From the NCBI GenBank assembly GCA_946478755.1, contig CAMLDJ010000090.1:1-18254 (forward strand): a DNA stretch of 18,254 nt, read 5' to 3'. The number at the start of each line of letters is the position of its first letter. Within the stretch, counting starts at the first letter, position 1. This document shows positions 1 through 7,849 of this stretch, one piece after another. The translations under genes and the position numbers were made by a program. The notes under the pieces were generated by a model. The model was given only the letters and a program-made list of their open reading frames with translations. It had not been told where the DNA came from and searched no databases. Source of the stretch: an uncultured Pedobacter sp. GTDB taxonomy: Bacteria; Bacteroidota; Bacteroidia; Sphingobacteriales; Sphingobacteriaceae.

Positions 1-2561
1 ATGCCTTCCGGGAGTTCTTCTTTTATCACCACTGGAAGCAAATAGTCCTCATCCTGTATTTTCACGTTAAGAAGGTCATTTTCTAAGACATTGAGTTGCT
101 CAGCGTCCTTTTTGTTGATGGTTATATAAGGGAGTGGAGCACGTTCAGCAATACCCGGACTGTAGATGCTGAGTTCGTCGGTTCCAAAGATGTGCGGTAG
201 GGGCAGGATCTGCCATTCGCCCGGTGAGGGTCTAAAAGCCGGGGGGATATGGTTCATAAATACTTTTTTCAGGGATGACGTTTCGCGAAATAGCCGTTTA
301 CCAGGGTCTCCTCCACGCAAATGTCCGCCAACCTCCTGCTGATACTTATTGATGGATTGTACTGAGTTCCAGCCTGGAGCCCAGAAAAAAGGAATTAATG
401 GGGCAGGAGGCATGCCTTTATAGCCTTCCATGGTAAATGATAAGGCCGAATCAGGATCTTCAGGAGGCTTCGGCTCAGTTACACTGATATTGGCCAGCAT
501 CGCTGTGCGGCCACTGTAACGATGCGGTTCGCGGGGGATCTTCTGTCCGAAGATACGAAAATCTGCTCCCGGGGCTACGGTGTCGACACCCTTAAACTGA
601 GGCATTAAGGCCACAAGTTCGGTCATCAATTTATCCGGAGCTTTCAGGTCTTCCGGGCTTACCCCATTTTTAAACTGCCTGAACTCATTCAGCCACCTCC
701 AGCTTTCCCGGAAGTTTTCATTTTTAGGACTAAATACCTGGAAGAAACACTGTGCCCTTCCCTCATTGTTGACCAGCGTACCCTCTGTTTCTGCAAATGT
801 GGCAACCGGGATCAGTAAGCTTGCCCTGTTGGTTGTTTCATTAGGAAGATGATCCAGCACAATGAGCTCTTTGCATAATTTAAAGAGTTTATCTATTTCT
901 TTTTTCCCGCTGCGGCGATACAGATCGTTTTCCAGCACAACAACAGTGTCAGCTTTACCATTTTCCAGTGCTGTCGTGGCATGCATCAGGGACGGCGCTT
1001 TCATCATGGCTAAGCCCATCGAGTTGCATTCAGGAAGAACAAAGGATAAGCTTGCTTTTTTATCATCGGTACCCAAAGCAAAAGCGATATTTGCTGCAGC
1101 TTTAATGATCGCCTCACTGCCAAGGCTTGTTCCGCTAATGATCAACGGCCTTTCTGCTTTTTTCAGGATGCCGGCAATATGTCCGGCAAGTTTTAAGGTA
1201 TCCGTGTTGGGGTCTTCCGGTGCAGGTGCACTATTGTTTAGCAGATTTGCGATGGTATAGCCCAGGCGGGCAATCTCGTCGGGCGACAAGTGCATGGCAG
1301 GGCTAGCCAGTTCATCTAGCTTTGTTCGAATCGGGTAGGCGCTGAACAACTCGCCTTTTTCAACAGGTTCCTTATGTACCGCTTGCCTTACAGCTAATGC
1401 CAGCATGGGGGCTGCATTCGTTAAGTCTTCTCCAAGAATCAAAACCACATCAGCAGTTTCTGTTTCTTTCAGGGATGCGGAATGGACCTCGCCTGTGTTG
1501 AGGATATGTAGGACGCAGCGCATAAGCAGGGCGTCCAGTTCGGAAATCCCCTGGTAAAAGTTTTCTTTTCCCACCAGCTGCCTCAGGGCAAAGTTGGCTT
1601 CCAGTGAAGCTCTTGGAGAGGCAATGCCAATTACTTTTTGCGTTGATAAGATGGTTTTAACGTGATGGTATAAGCCTTGCTTAGCTGTGGGATCAGAGAT
1701 TTTGGACCGTATTAATGGCTGCTGAATCCGGTGGATGCTATTCACAAAATCATAACCAAAGCGTCCGCGATCGCAAATAAAATACCCGTTCACTTCTCCA
1801 TTAAACCGGCTGGTAATCTGTCGGAGCGTTCCATACCGTTCTCCGGCAATGATATTGCATCCGAGGCTGCAATGCTGACAAATGGAAGGAGCCATGGTCA
1901 GATCCCATTTTCGGGTATAATGCGCTTTCAGTGTTTTGTCGGTAAACACACCAGTAGGACAAACCTCGGCCAGATTGCCACTAAATTCACTTTCGAGGAC
2001 ACCATCCTTAGCCCTTCCAAAATAAACATGATGGTGGGTGGCAAATATATCCAGATCTTTTCCGCCGGCATAATCTTTATAAAAGCGCACACACCGATAA
2101 CACTGTATACAGCGGTTCATTTCGTGATTGAGGAAAGGACCGAGGTATTGATTTTTATAGCTACGTTTTGGATAATTGAAACGACGATAGGTATGGCCCG
2201 TCATCAGCGTCATATCCTGAAGATGGCAGGAGCCCCCTTCATCGCAAACGGCACAGTCATGAGGGTGATTGGTCATCAGCCATTCGATCACCTGTGCACG
2301 AAAAGCTGTGGCATCAAGGTCATCGATCGACAGATACATATTGTCTTTCACCGTTTCCATGCAGGACATCACCAGGCGTCCCCGGGTATCTTCCTTGTCT
2401 TTAAAAAGTTTTATGGCACATTGTCGGCAAGCCCCTATAGATCCCATAGCGGGATGCCAGCAAAAATAAGGCAGGTTAAAACCTAAGGTAAGGCAGGTTT
2501 CTAGCACATTCTTACCTGGTTCTACTTCGTAAGCTTTATGATCAATATATAAGACTGCCAT
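1..2561 (-). CDS. nuoG: NADH-quinone oxidoreductase subunit G (NuoG), 3' end cut by window edge
   Basis: Largest subunit of the peripheral arm of complex I; it passes electrons from NuoF towards NuoB through Fe-S clusters. I translated the reverse strand codon by codon: 853 codons stay open from ATG at 2561 to the left edge. Cluster ligands visible: N1b C34, C45, C48, C67; N5 H99, C103, C106, C112; N6b C151, C154, C157 and C201; N7 C228, C231, C235, C263. The remaining ~600 residues are the molybdopterin-oxidoreductase-like domain. The start is supported by GGAGGT (2571-2576), nine bases upstream and inside the end of nuoF. From memory the protein aligns along its length with E. coli NuoG (about 908 aa) except for a shortened stretch near residues 400-430. 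Only a few tens of C-terminal residues are missing. The N7 cluster and long form are typical of E. coli-type enzymes. Confidence 0.97.
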   Translation of the reverse strand, partial: MAVLYIDHKAYEVEPGKNVLETCLTLGFNLPYFCWHPAMGSIGACRQCAIKLFKDKEDTRGRLVMSCMETVKDNMYLSIDDLDATAFRAQVIEWLMTNHPHDCAVCDEGGSCHLQDMTLMTGHTYRRFNYPKRSYKNQYLGPFLNHEMNRCIQCYRCVRFYKDYAGGKDLDIFATHHHVYFGRAKDGVLESEFSGNLAEVCPTGVFTDKTLKAHYTRKWDLTMAPSICQHCSLGCNIIAGERYGTLRQITSRFNGEVNGYFICDRGRFGYDFVNSIHRIQQPLIRSKISDPTAKQGLYHHVKTILSTQKVIGIASPRASLEANFALRQLVGKENFYQGISELDALLMRCVLHILNTGEVHSASLKETETADVVLILGEDLTNAAPMLALAVRQAVHKEPVEKGELFSAYPIRTKLDELASPAMHLSPDEIARLGYTIANLLNNSAPAPEDPNTDTLKLAGHIAGILKKAERPLIISGTSLGSEAIIKAAANIAFALGTDDKKASLSFVLPECNSMGLAMMKAPSLMHATTALENGKADTVVVLENDLYRRSGKKEIDKLFKLCKELIVLDHLPNETTNRASLLIPVATFAETEGTLVNNEGRAQCFFQVFSPKNENFRESWRWLNEFRQFKNGVSPEDLKAPDKLMTELVALMPQFKGVDTVAPGADFRIFGQKIPREPHRYSGRTAMLANISVTEPKPPEDPDSALSFTMEGYKGMPPAPLIPFFWAPGWNSVQSINKYQQEVGGHLRGGDPGKRLFRETSSLKKVFMNHIPPAFRPSPGEWQILPLPHIFGTDELSIYSPGIAERAPLPYITINKKDAEQLNVLENDLLNVKIQDEDYLLPVVIKEELPEG

Positions 2562-2568
2562 TTTTCTT

Positions 2569-3840
2569 TCACCTCCAGGGACATTTCCGTTCTGTTATAT
2601 GCTTTTCAAAATCTGCTCTGAAATATTTTAAACCACTTTGCAGGGGTTCCATTGCTCCGGGTGCCAGGGCGCAATACGTATGGCCCGGACCAAGCTGCCT
2701 GGTGTGCATAGCTAATAAGTCCAGGTCTTCCATGCGGCCTTCTCCTTTTTCAATAGAAAGCAAGATCCTCTCCGTCCAGGGTAAACCTTCCCGGCATGGG
2801 GTACACCATCCACAGGATTCCTGTGCGAAAAAATGTTCCAGGTTATGGACAAAGCCGACCGGACAGGTCTTATCGTCGAGAATGATCATGGTGCCTGTTC
2901 CTAGTCGACTGCCAGCTGCGGCAATAGATTTGTAGTCCATTTTGACATCAAGGTGCGCCTCTGTCAAAAAATCCGTGGAGGCTCCTCCGGGAAGGGCACC
3001 TCTGAATTTGAATCCTTTTTTCATTCCCCCGGCATGTTCTTCAAGGAGCTCCCCTACGGTGGTACCCATTGGTAGTTCCCATAGTCCAGGTTTATTCACC
3101 CTGCCGCTAACCCCATATAGTTTTGTTCCTGCATCAGCGCCGGGACTCAATGCTTTAAACCAATCAGGCCCATGATTAACGATATGTGGTATATTGCTGA
3201 GGGTCTCTACATTGTTTACAATCGTTGGCTTACCAAATAAGCCACTTACCTGTGGAAAAGGTGGCTTGGTCCGTGGAGTAGCCCGTTTCCCTTCCAATGC
3301 ATTCAATAGCGCTGTTTCTTCTCCACAGATATACCTGCCAACTCCGGTATGTAAGTACATTTCAAGGCTGAAGCCGGAGCCTAAAATATTCTTGCCAAGA
3401 TAACCGGCAGCATACGCTTCTTCGATCGAGTGCTGCATAAGCCAGGCGGCTTTTTTATAGGCCCAGCGTAAGAAAACATACGAGATATTGGCTTGTATCG
3501 CATATGCAGAGACGATCATACCTTCAATTAACTGGTGTGGATTACCTTCCAGCAACAGGCGATCTTTGAAGGTTCCAGGTTCCATCTCATCGGCGTTCAC
3601 GATCAGGTATTTGGTCTGTCCGGTTAGCTCCATAGGAACAAAACTCCACTTCATCCCGGTATTAAAGCCTGCACCTCCACGGCCTTTAAGATCTGCCTCC
3701 TGCACCATCTTAGTGATATCCTGGGGTACCATGGACTTCAGCGCCTTATGCATAGCCCGATAACCGCCCACACTTTCATAATCCTTAAGATGAAGTGGTG
3801 TCCGGTTAAAGTTGATATGTTCTGTTAAGGGCCGTTCCAT
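2569..3840 (-). CDS. nuoF: NADH-quinone oxidoreductase subunit F (NuoF)
   Basis: The NADH- and FMN-binding subunit at the tip of complex I; it oxidises NADH and feeds electrons to cluster N3. The 423-residue product carries the FMN/NADH-binding glycine-rich motif GRGGAGF (53-59), the nucleotide-site motif NADEMEPGT (82-90), the RYICGEETAL segment (169-178) and the N3 [4Fe-4S] ligands C343, C346, C349 (SCGWCTPCREG) plus C390. The ADEMEPGTFKDR wording, rather than the ADEGEPGTCKDRE-like form of most bacterial and mitochondrial homologues, matches E. coli NuoF. The protein is about 20 residues shorter than the E. coli one, mainly at the C-terminus. The ATG lies five bases after the nuoE stop with no clear Shine-Dalgarno site, and the stop is seven bases before nuoG, so it belongs to one operon. 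Confidence 0.97.
   Translation of the reverse strand: MERPLTEHINFNRTPLHLKDYESVGGYRAMHKALKSMVPQDITKMVQEADLKGRGGAGFNTGMKWSFVPMELTGQTKYLIVNADEMEPGTFKDRLLLEGNPHQLIEGMIVSAYAIQANISYVFLRWAYKKAAWLMQHSIEEAYAAGYLGKNILGSGFSLEMYLHTGVGRYICGEETALLNALEGKRATPRTKPPFPQVSGLFGKPTIVNNVETLSNIPHIVNHGPDWFKALSPGADAGTKLYGVSGRVNKPGLWELPMGTTVGELLEEHAGGMKKGFKFRGALPGGASTDFLTEAHLDVKMDYKSIAAAGSRLGTGTMIILDDKTCPVGFVHNLEHFFAQESCGWCTPCREGLPWTERILLSIEKGEGRMEDLDLLAMHTRQLGPGHTYCALAPGAMEPLQSGLKYFRADFEKHITERKCPWR
2571..2576 (-). promoter_or_regulatory. Shine-Dalgarno site for nuoG
   Basis: The minus strand reads GGAGGT nine bases before the nuoG ATG. It overlaps the last codons and stop of nuoF (the TGA is 2569-2571), so translation of the two genes is probably coupled. 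Strong Shine-Dalgarno sites are uncommon in Bacteroidota, so this one is informative for the start choice. Confidence 0.75.
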
Positions 3841-3845
3841 ATGGC

Positions 3846-4349
3846 TTATTTGTATTCTTTTATAATATCATTTAGTTTGTCATTTGTTAAGTCTCGGTAG
3901 GTATCCTCATTGATCATTAAGGTTGGGGCATGATCACAACAGCCGAGACAAGCGTTGGGTAAAAGCGTAAACCTGGCATCAGAAGTGGTTTCTCCGAATT
4001 TGATGTGCAAGAGGGCTTGCAGGTGATCGTAGATCTGCTCATAGCCCATTACATAGCAGCTGATGCTGTCACATAATAGAATGATGTTTCTGCCGACAGG
4101 TTTACGAAAAATAAGGTTGTAGAAGGTAGCTACACCATCAAGTTCTGCGGCAGACATTTCCATATGTGCTGCAATGTCCTGAAGGCTTTCGTCCGAAATC
4201 CAACCGCGATGCTGCTGTACGATTTTTAGTGCCTCAATGCAGGCCGCCTTCCGCAACGGAACCAGTTTGATCTCATGGTCTATTTGCCTTATTTCTTCTA
4301 CTGATAGCATCTTGTTCTGTGTTTTATCTGTCAATATCTGCGAGTACAT
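3846..4349 (-). CDS. nuoE: NADH-quinone oxidoreductase subunit E (NuoE)
   Basis: Thioredoxin-fold [2Fe-2S] subunit (cluster N1a) that sits beside NuoF in the NADH dehydrogenase module. Ligands are visible as C93-x4-C98 (LLCDSISC) and C134-x3-C138 (NACLGCC); an extra cysteine at 137 replaces the asparagine of the E. coli CLGNC. Length 167 aa against about 166 in E. coli. The start is uncertain: ATG at 4349 overlaps the end of nuoCD by 26 bases and has AGGA about 12 bases upstream, while ATG at 4310 (residue 14, MLSVEEI) lies just after the nuoCD stop, and the similarity to E. coli NuoE begins there. Identity is secure; only the first 13 residues are in doubt. Confidence 0.95.
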   Translation of the reverse strand: MYSQILTDKTQNKMLSVEEIRQIDHEIKLVPLRKAACIEALKIVQQHRGWISDESLQDIAAHMEMSAAELDGVATFYNLIFRKPVGRNIILLCDSISCYVMGYEQIYDHLQALLHIKFGETTSDARFTLLPNACLGCCDHAPTLMINEDTYRDLTNDKLNDIIKEYK

Positions 4350-6072
4350 AGTCCATGCTTCCTAAAATGGAAAGTAAGTCGGCAATGGTATACCCTTTAC
4401 TGATGTAGGGGAGCATTTGCATGTGTGGAAATGAAGGGGTGCGGATCCTGACCCTATAAGGAGATGTATTGCCATCGCTGGTTAAGTAGTAGCTGTTGGC
4501 GCCTTTCGTGGCTTCAATACAGCTCATGGCTTCGCCTGAAGGAATGACAGGCCCCCAGCTAACATTTAAAAAATGAGTTATGAGGGTTTCGATGTCCTGC
4601 ATGGTATTTTTTTTAAGTGGAGGGGTGGTTAAAGGATGCTCGGACTTATAGCTTCCCTCCGGCATGTTTTTCAGGCATTGTTCGATAATGCCCAGGCTTT
4701 GCCACATTTCTGCTTCGCGTACGAGAGCCCTGTCGTAGCAGTCGCCATTTTGTCCCGTTGGAACATCAAAATCAAACTGCTCATACCCGGAATAGGGCTG
4801 TTTCTTTCTGAAGTCCCAATCCAATCCGCATGCCCGTAAACCCGGACCGGTTACACCCCATTCCAGTGCTTCTTCTAAAGTGTATATGCCAATGCCTATG
4901 GTACGGGCTTTGAAAATACTGTTGCGCAGCACCATCTGGTGATATTCTTTAAGCCGTTTAGGGAAATAAACAATGAAATCACTGATCAGTTTGTCCCATC
5001 CGACAGGTAAATCCTGAGCAACTCCACCAATCCTGAACCAGTTAGGATGCATCCTTGCACCACATACCGCCTCCACAATATCAAAAATCTTCTCCCGGTC
5101 GGTAAACATGTAAAATACAGGAGAAAGCTGGCCCAGGTCCTGGGCAAAGGTGCCATACCACACCAGATGGCTGGCAATGCGGAAGAACTCACATAGCATG
5201 ATGCGTATCACCTTTACCCGATCAGGTACGACAATACCAGCCAGCTTCTCAACAGCTAAAAGGTAGGCAAGGTTGTTCATTACCCCACCCAAATAATCTA
5301 CCCGGTCAGTATAAGGAATATAGGTATGCCAGGATTGACGCTCACCCATTTTCTCTGCTCCGCGGTGGTGGAACCCAATATCTGGGACGGCATCGACAAT
5401 ATCTTCACCGTCCAGTTGAAGAATAATGCGTAACACGCCATGGGTGCCGGGGTGTTGCGGGCCAAGGTTCAGGAACATAAAATCCGCATCTTCACTGTGC
5501 CGTTCCAGTCCCCAATCTTCGGGACGGAATTGTAAGGCCTCCTGTTCACGATCCTGCTTTTCCTCCCATAATTTAAAAGGGCCCATTTCGGTAGCCCTTG
5601 CGGGATGCTCCTTTCTTAAGGGATGGCCCTGCCAGGTCAATGGCATCAGGATGCGTCGCAAGTGCGGATGCCCATCGAAATTTATACCGAACAGATCATA
5701 AATTTCACGTTCATACCAATTGGCATTTTTCCACAAGCCAGTAATAGATGGGATAGAGGGATAGTCGCCATGCAAGGCAACTTTTAGTCGGATAAAGCAG
5801 TTTCGCTGGAGAGATAACAGGTGATATACAATGCTGAAATCTGAGGCCGGAGAACCGTTATTTTTATTACGGCTTCGTTCATCAATTGCACAAAGATCAT
5901 ACAGCAATTCAAAACGACGTGGCAGGCTTGTTTTCAGGTATTGAAGCACTTCAATTATATTTTCTTTTGAAACCCACAGGGTGGTCAGCCCGTCAACCGT
6001 AAGTTGCGGGTTGAAGAAAGTGGCTCCGAATCTGGAGGCCAATTCGTCGGCCAGGCCTGGGTCATTGTTCAT
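4324..6072 (-). CDS. nuoC: Fused NADH-quinone oxidoreductase subunit C/D (NuoCD)
   Basis: Fusion of the 30-kDa and 49-kDa subunits of complex I, part of the connecting module and quinone pocket. Residues 1 to about 155 are NuoC-like, with [12 protein letters not shown] (119-130) and [20 protein letters not shown] (135-154). A charged linker follows (about 155-195), then NuoD from [15 protein letters not shown] (201-215), through [20 protein letters not shown] (235-254), to the C-terminal end. Total 582 aa, close to the ~600 of E. coli NuoCD. The reading frame is continuous across the junction, so the fusion is real. The start ATG at 6072 lies 40 bases after the nuoB stop, behind AAAGGG. Fusion of C and D is a hallmark of the E. 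coli-type operon; many Bacteroidota carry separate nuoC and nuoD. Confidence 0.97.
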   Translation of the reverse strand: MNNDPGLADELASRFGATFFNPQLTVDGLTTLWVSKENIIEVLQYLKTSLPRRFELLYDLCAIDERSRNKNNGSPASDFSIVYHLLSLQRNCFIRLKVALHGDYPSIPSITGLWKNANWYEREIYDLFGINFDGHPHLRRILMPLTWQGHPLRKEHPARATEMGPFKLWEEKQDREQEALQFRPEDWGLERHSEDADFMFLNLGPQHPGTHGVLRIILQLDGEDIVDAVPDIGFHHRGAEKMGERQSWHTYIPYTDRVDYLGGVMNNLAYLLAVEKLAGIVVPDRVKVIRIMLCEFFRIASHLVWYGTFAQDLGQLSPVFYMFTDREKIFDIVEAVCGARMHPNWFRIGGVAQDLPVGWDKLISDFIVYFPKRLKEYHQMVLRNSIFKARTIGIGIYTLEEALEWGVTGPGLRACGLDWDFRKKQPYSGYEQFDFDVPTGQNGDCYDRALVREAEMWQSLGIIEQCLKNMPEGSYKSEHPLTTPPLKKNTMQDIETLITHFLNVSWGPVIPSGEAMSCIEATKGANSYYLTSDGNTSPYRVRIRTPSFPHMQMLPYISKGYTIADLLSILGSMDYVLADIDR

Positions 6073-6112
6073 CCCTTTGGTTTTATGGGTTTATATTCAG
6101 CGAATGCCCGGT

Positions 6113-6751
6113 TTAGATCTGATCTGGTGTCCGAAAATCGATCATCTTTTTCCGTGCTTCTCTTTTTTGCTCTTTCATGGCCACTTGTTCCGGTTTGATC
6201 AGCCCCTGCGGACCAATCGCCCAGCTTAAAGGCCTTTGTTCTTTGCCAACTGAATCTGCCAGGAGCATTAACCCCTGCATAAAGGCATCCGGTCGTGGTG
6301 GACAGCCCGGTACATACACATCTACGGGTAAAAACTTGTCTACACCCTGTACCACGCTGTAGATGTCGTACATGCCGCCCGAATTGGCACAGGAGCCCAT
6401 AGAGATGACCCATTTAGGCTCCATCATTTGCTCATGCAGGCGCTTGATGATGGGTGCCATTTTTACAAAAACAGTACCGGCAATTACCATCACATCAGCT
6501 TCCCGGGGAGTGCCCCGAATAACCTCGGCGCCAAATCTCGCTACGTCATATTTACTGGTGAGGCTGGTAGCCATTTCTACGAAACAACAGGAAAGCCCAA
6601 AATGAAATGGCCAGATGGAGTTTTTTCTTCCCCAGGCCAATAAACCCTGAACGGTGGTGAGCATTACACTCTGACCAACAGATTCTTCAAAAGAACCCGT
6701 CCCCTTTATGGCATTTGCCGGTTCGGCCGGATGACTGAGCCACCATTTCAT
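6113..6751 (-). CDS. nuoB: NADH-quinone oxidoreductase subunit B (NuoB)
   Basis: Carries the terminal [4Fe-4S] cluster N2, which reduces quinone at the interface with NuoCD. The 212-residue protein shows the four ligands C55 and C56 (GLSCCFVEM), C121 (GSCANSGG) and C150 ([13 protein letters not shown]), as in the 220-residue E. coli protein (C63, C64, C129, C158). The N-terminal part contains the conserved [17 protein letters not shown] run. Its ATG overlaps the nuoA stop in an ATGA junction (6748-6751), so translation is coupled. The C-terminal tail is basic and rich in charged residues. Confidence 0.97.
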   Translation of the reverse strand: MKWWLSHPAEPANAIKGTGSFEESVGQSVMLTTVQGLLAWGRKNSIWPFHFGLSCCFVEMATSLTSKYDVARFGAEVIRGTPREADVMVIAGTVFVKMAPIIKRLHEQMMEPKWVISMGSCANSGGMYDIYSVVQGVDKFLPVDVYVPGCPPRPDAFMQGLMLLADSVGKEQRPLSWAIGPQGLIKPEQVAMKEQKREARKKMIDFRTPDQI

Positions 6752-7182
6752 GATACCCGATGTTTAAGTGTAAACTTATGGTAAGCTTTCAGTATTTTTC
6801 TGCCACTGGGGCCAAAGTCCAGCGCACCCAGTCTCCATTCGTAAATTAATACAGCCACGAGCAGACCAATAAAAACGCAAATACTGAGGTAACCTGTCCA
6901 TCCTAATTCTTTGAAAGCCAGAGCCCATAAAACAATAAATACCACCTCAATATCGAAAATTACAAAGATCATGGCAACCAGATAAAACTGGGCAGAAAAG
7001 CGGAGCCTTGCTGAGCCTGTTCCCAGTATCCCTGATTCGTAAGGCTCCCCAGTAGCCCGGTCTTTATGCCGCTGACCTAAAAAAAAAGACAGTGAAATAA
7101 TAAGTGTCAGTAAGATCAATACAAATCCTCCATAAACAAGAAATGGCCACAATAGGGTGTCGGGTGTATTTGATGCGTTCAT
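6748..7182 (-). CDS. nuoA: NADH-quinone oxidoreductase subunit A (NuoA)
   Basis: Small membrane subunit of complex I near the quinone channel. The 144-residue product has three predicted transmembrane segments (about 13-35, 65-88 and 97-114). Between the first and second is the conserved loop with [20 protein letters not shown] (48-67), and the second helix carries the conserved acidic pair in VIFDIE (D77, E79; E. coli D79, E81). The RLGALDFGP motif after helix 3 also matches the E. coli form. It lies 44 bases downstream of the CBS-domain gene on the same strand. I found no TAnnTTTG element in that gap, so a shared transcript is plausible. Confidence 0.96.
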   Translation of the reverse strand: MNASNTPDTLLWPFLVYGGFVLILLTLIISLSFFLGQRHKDRATGEPYESGILGTGSARLRFSAQFYLVAMIFVIFDIEVVFIVLWALAFKELGWTGYLSICVFIGLLVAVLIYEWRLGALDFGPSGRKILKAYHKFTLKHRVS

Positions 7183-7226
7183 AACTTACCTGATTAGAAA
7201 ACAACCTCAATAAACGAAAAACGATA

Positions 7227-7658
7227 TTAACTACTGGTGATATAATGCTCCAGATTTTCGATGGTGAACTTTTGCTCTTCGATGATGTATTTCACCACAT
7301 CACCAATGGAAATAATACCGGTTAGCCGACCATCATCTATGACTGGTAAGTATCTGATGAATTTATTTGTCATTAGCCACATGCATTCTTCAATCGTATT
7401 ATCAGAACATATGGTCAGTGGATCTTCAGTCATGATCTCGCTGATCGGGATTTCCTTCGACGATTTCCCTTTCAGGATTACCTTTCGGGCGTAATCTCTT
7501 TCCGTAAAAATTCCCAGGAATTTTTCGTGTTCCATAACCAGAAGTGATCCGATGTTTTTTTCAAACATTAATTCCAGTGCGTCGTAGACGGTAGTGCCTG
7601 GACTTACAAAGACGTAAGTATTGGTTTTTCCTTGTAAGATATTCCTAACTTTTCCCAT
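7227..7658 (-). CDS. Stand-alone CBS-pair domain protein
   Basis: A 143-residue protein made almost entirely of two CBS motifs (Bateman module): CBS1 about residues 8-62, ending FLGIFTERDYARKVI, and CBS2 about 74-131, ending LTGIISIGDVVKYI. Such modules usually bind AMP, ATP, NAD(H) or S-adenosylmethionine and act as energy sensors; the ligand here cannot be read from sequence. There is no signal peptide or membrane segment, so it should be cytosolic. The start is supported by AAGGAG (7666-7671), seven bases upstream. It is the first gene on the minus strand before nuoA, 44 bases away, and could be part of the nuo transcript. A role in adjusting complex I is an inference from position only. 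Confidence 0.9.
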   Translation of the reverse strand: MGKVRNILQGKTNTYVFVSPGTTVYDALELMFEKNIGSLLVMEHEKFLGIFTERDYARKVILKGKSSKEIPISEIMTEDPLTICSDNTIEECMWLMTNKFIRYLPVIDDGRLTGIISIGDVVKYIIEEQKFTIENLEHYITSS

Positions 7659-7665
7659 AATTGAA

Positions 7666-7671
7666 CTCCTT
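7666..7671 (-). promoter_or_regulatory. Shine-Dalgarno site for the CBS-domain gene
   Basis: The minus strand reads AAGGAG with a seven-base spacer before the ATG at 7658. This fixes the start of the CBS-domain protein. Confidence 0.65.
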
Positions 7672-7689
7672 TCTGCCGAAGATTTGGGT

Positions 7690-7720
7690 TTTAGTATATC
7701 AATAGGTTGATCATACTAAA
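7690..7720. repeat. Near-perfect inverted repeat upstream of the CBS/nuo genes (candidate operator)
   Basis: Left arm TTTAGTATATCAA (7690-7702) and right arm TTGATCATACTAAA (7707-7720) are reverse complements apart from one extra base, around a four-base TAGG centre. It sits 32 bases before the CBS-domain start codon, in the gap between that gene and the divergent nfeD. A terminator is unlikely because no gene ends here on either strand. Best guess is a protein-binding site or a leader hairpin for the CBS-nuo transcript; the binding factor is unknown. Confidence 0.55.
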
Positions 7721-7729
7721 GTTAACTTT
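7718..7729. repeat. Perfect 12-bp palindrome AAAGTTAACTTT
   Basis: A fully self-complementary 12-mer overlapping the end of the preceding inverted repeat, followed on the plus strand by a T-run, GCTGT and an A-run (about 7727-7749). The cluster of dyads in this divergent intergenic region suggests regulator binding or local DNA bending, though AT-rich palindromes also arise by chance. Confidence 0.4.
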
Positions 7730-7813
7730 TTTTTTGCTGTAAAAAAAATAATAATTGATTAATTCCGAAACTTAATATTGCCGGATTTTATCTTCTTTAT
7801 CGTTCATTTTCAG

Positions 7814-7821
7814 TATATTTA
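7814..7821 (+). promoter_or_regulatory. Possible -7 element for nfeD
   Basis: TATATTTA matches the Bacteroidota -7 consensus TAnnTTTG in all but the last base and would place transcription start about 20 bases before the nfeD ATG. No convincing TTTG -33 element is present at the usual distance, so confidence is low. Confidence 0.35.
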
Positions 7822-7829
7822 AGTGTTAG

Positions 7830-7845
7830 TTAGATAATGATCTAA
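7830..7845 (+). repeat. Small inverted repeat directly before the nfeD start
   Basis: TTAGAT, AATG, ATCTAA: a perfect six-base stem with a four-base loop that ends four bases before the nfeD ATG. In RNA it would form a weak hairpin over the ribosome-binding region; no Shine-Dalgarno sequence is visible. Function, if any, is unknown. Confidence 0.35.
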
Positions 7846-7849
7846 TCGT

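Noticed and set aside
862..1260. 132-codon plus-strand frame opposite nuoG
   Set aside because: Lies wholly inside the verified NuoG frame, with low-complexity serine-rich sequence and no start signal.
1731..2486. 251-codon open frame on the plus strand opposite nuoG
   Set aside because: The minus strand here encodes continuous NuoG with all Fe-S ligands. The plus frame has no recognisable domain and is explained as an antisense shadow.
6069..6413. 114-codon minus-strand frame overlapping nuoB
   Set aside because: It is another frame of the nuoB coding strand; nuoB has all four N2 ligands in its own frame.
7690..7749. Inverted repeat plus T-run as a Rho-independent terminator
   Set aside because: The stem is AT-rich and neither flanking gene ends here: both genes diverge from this region.
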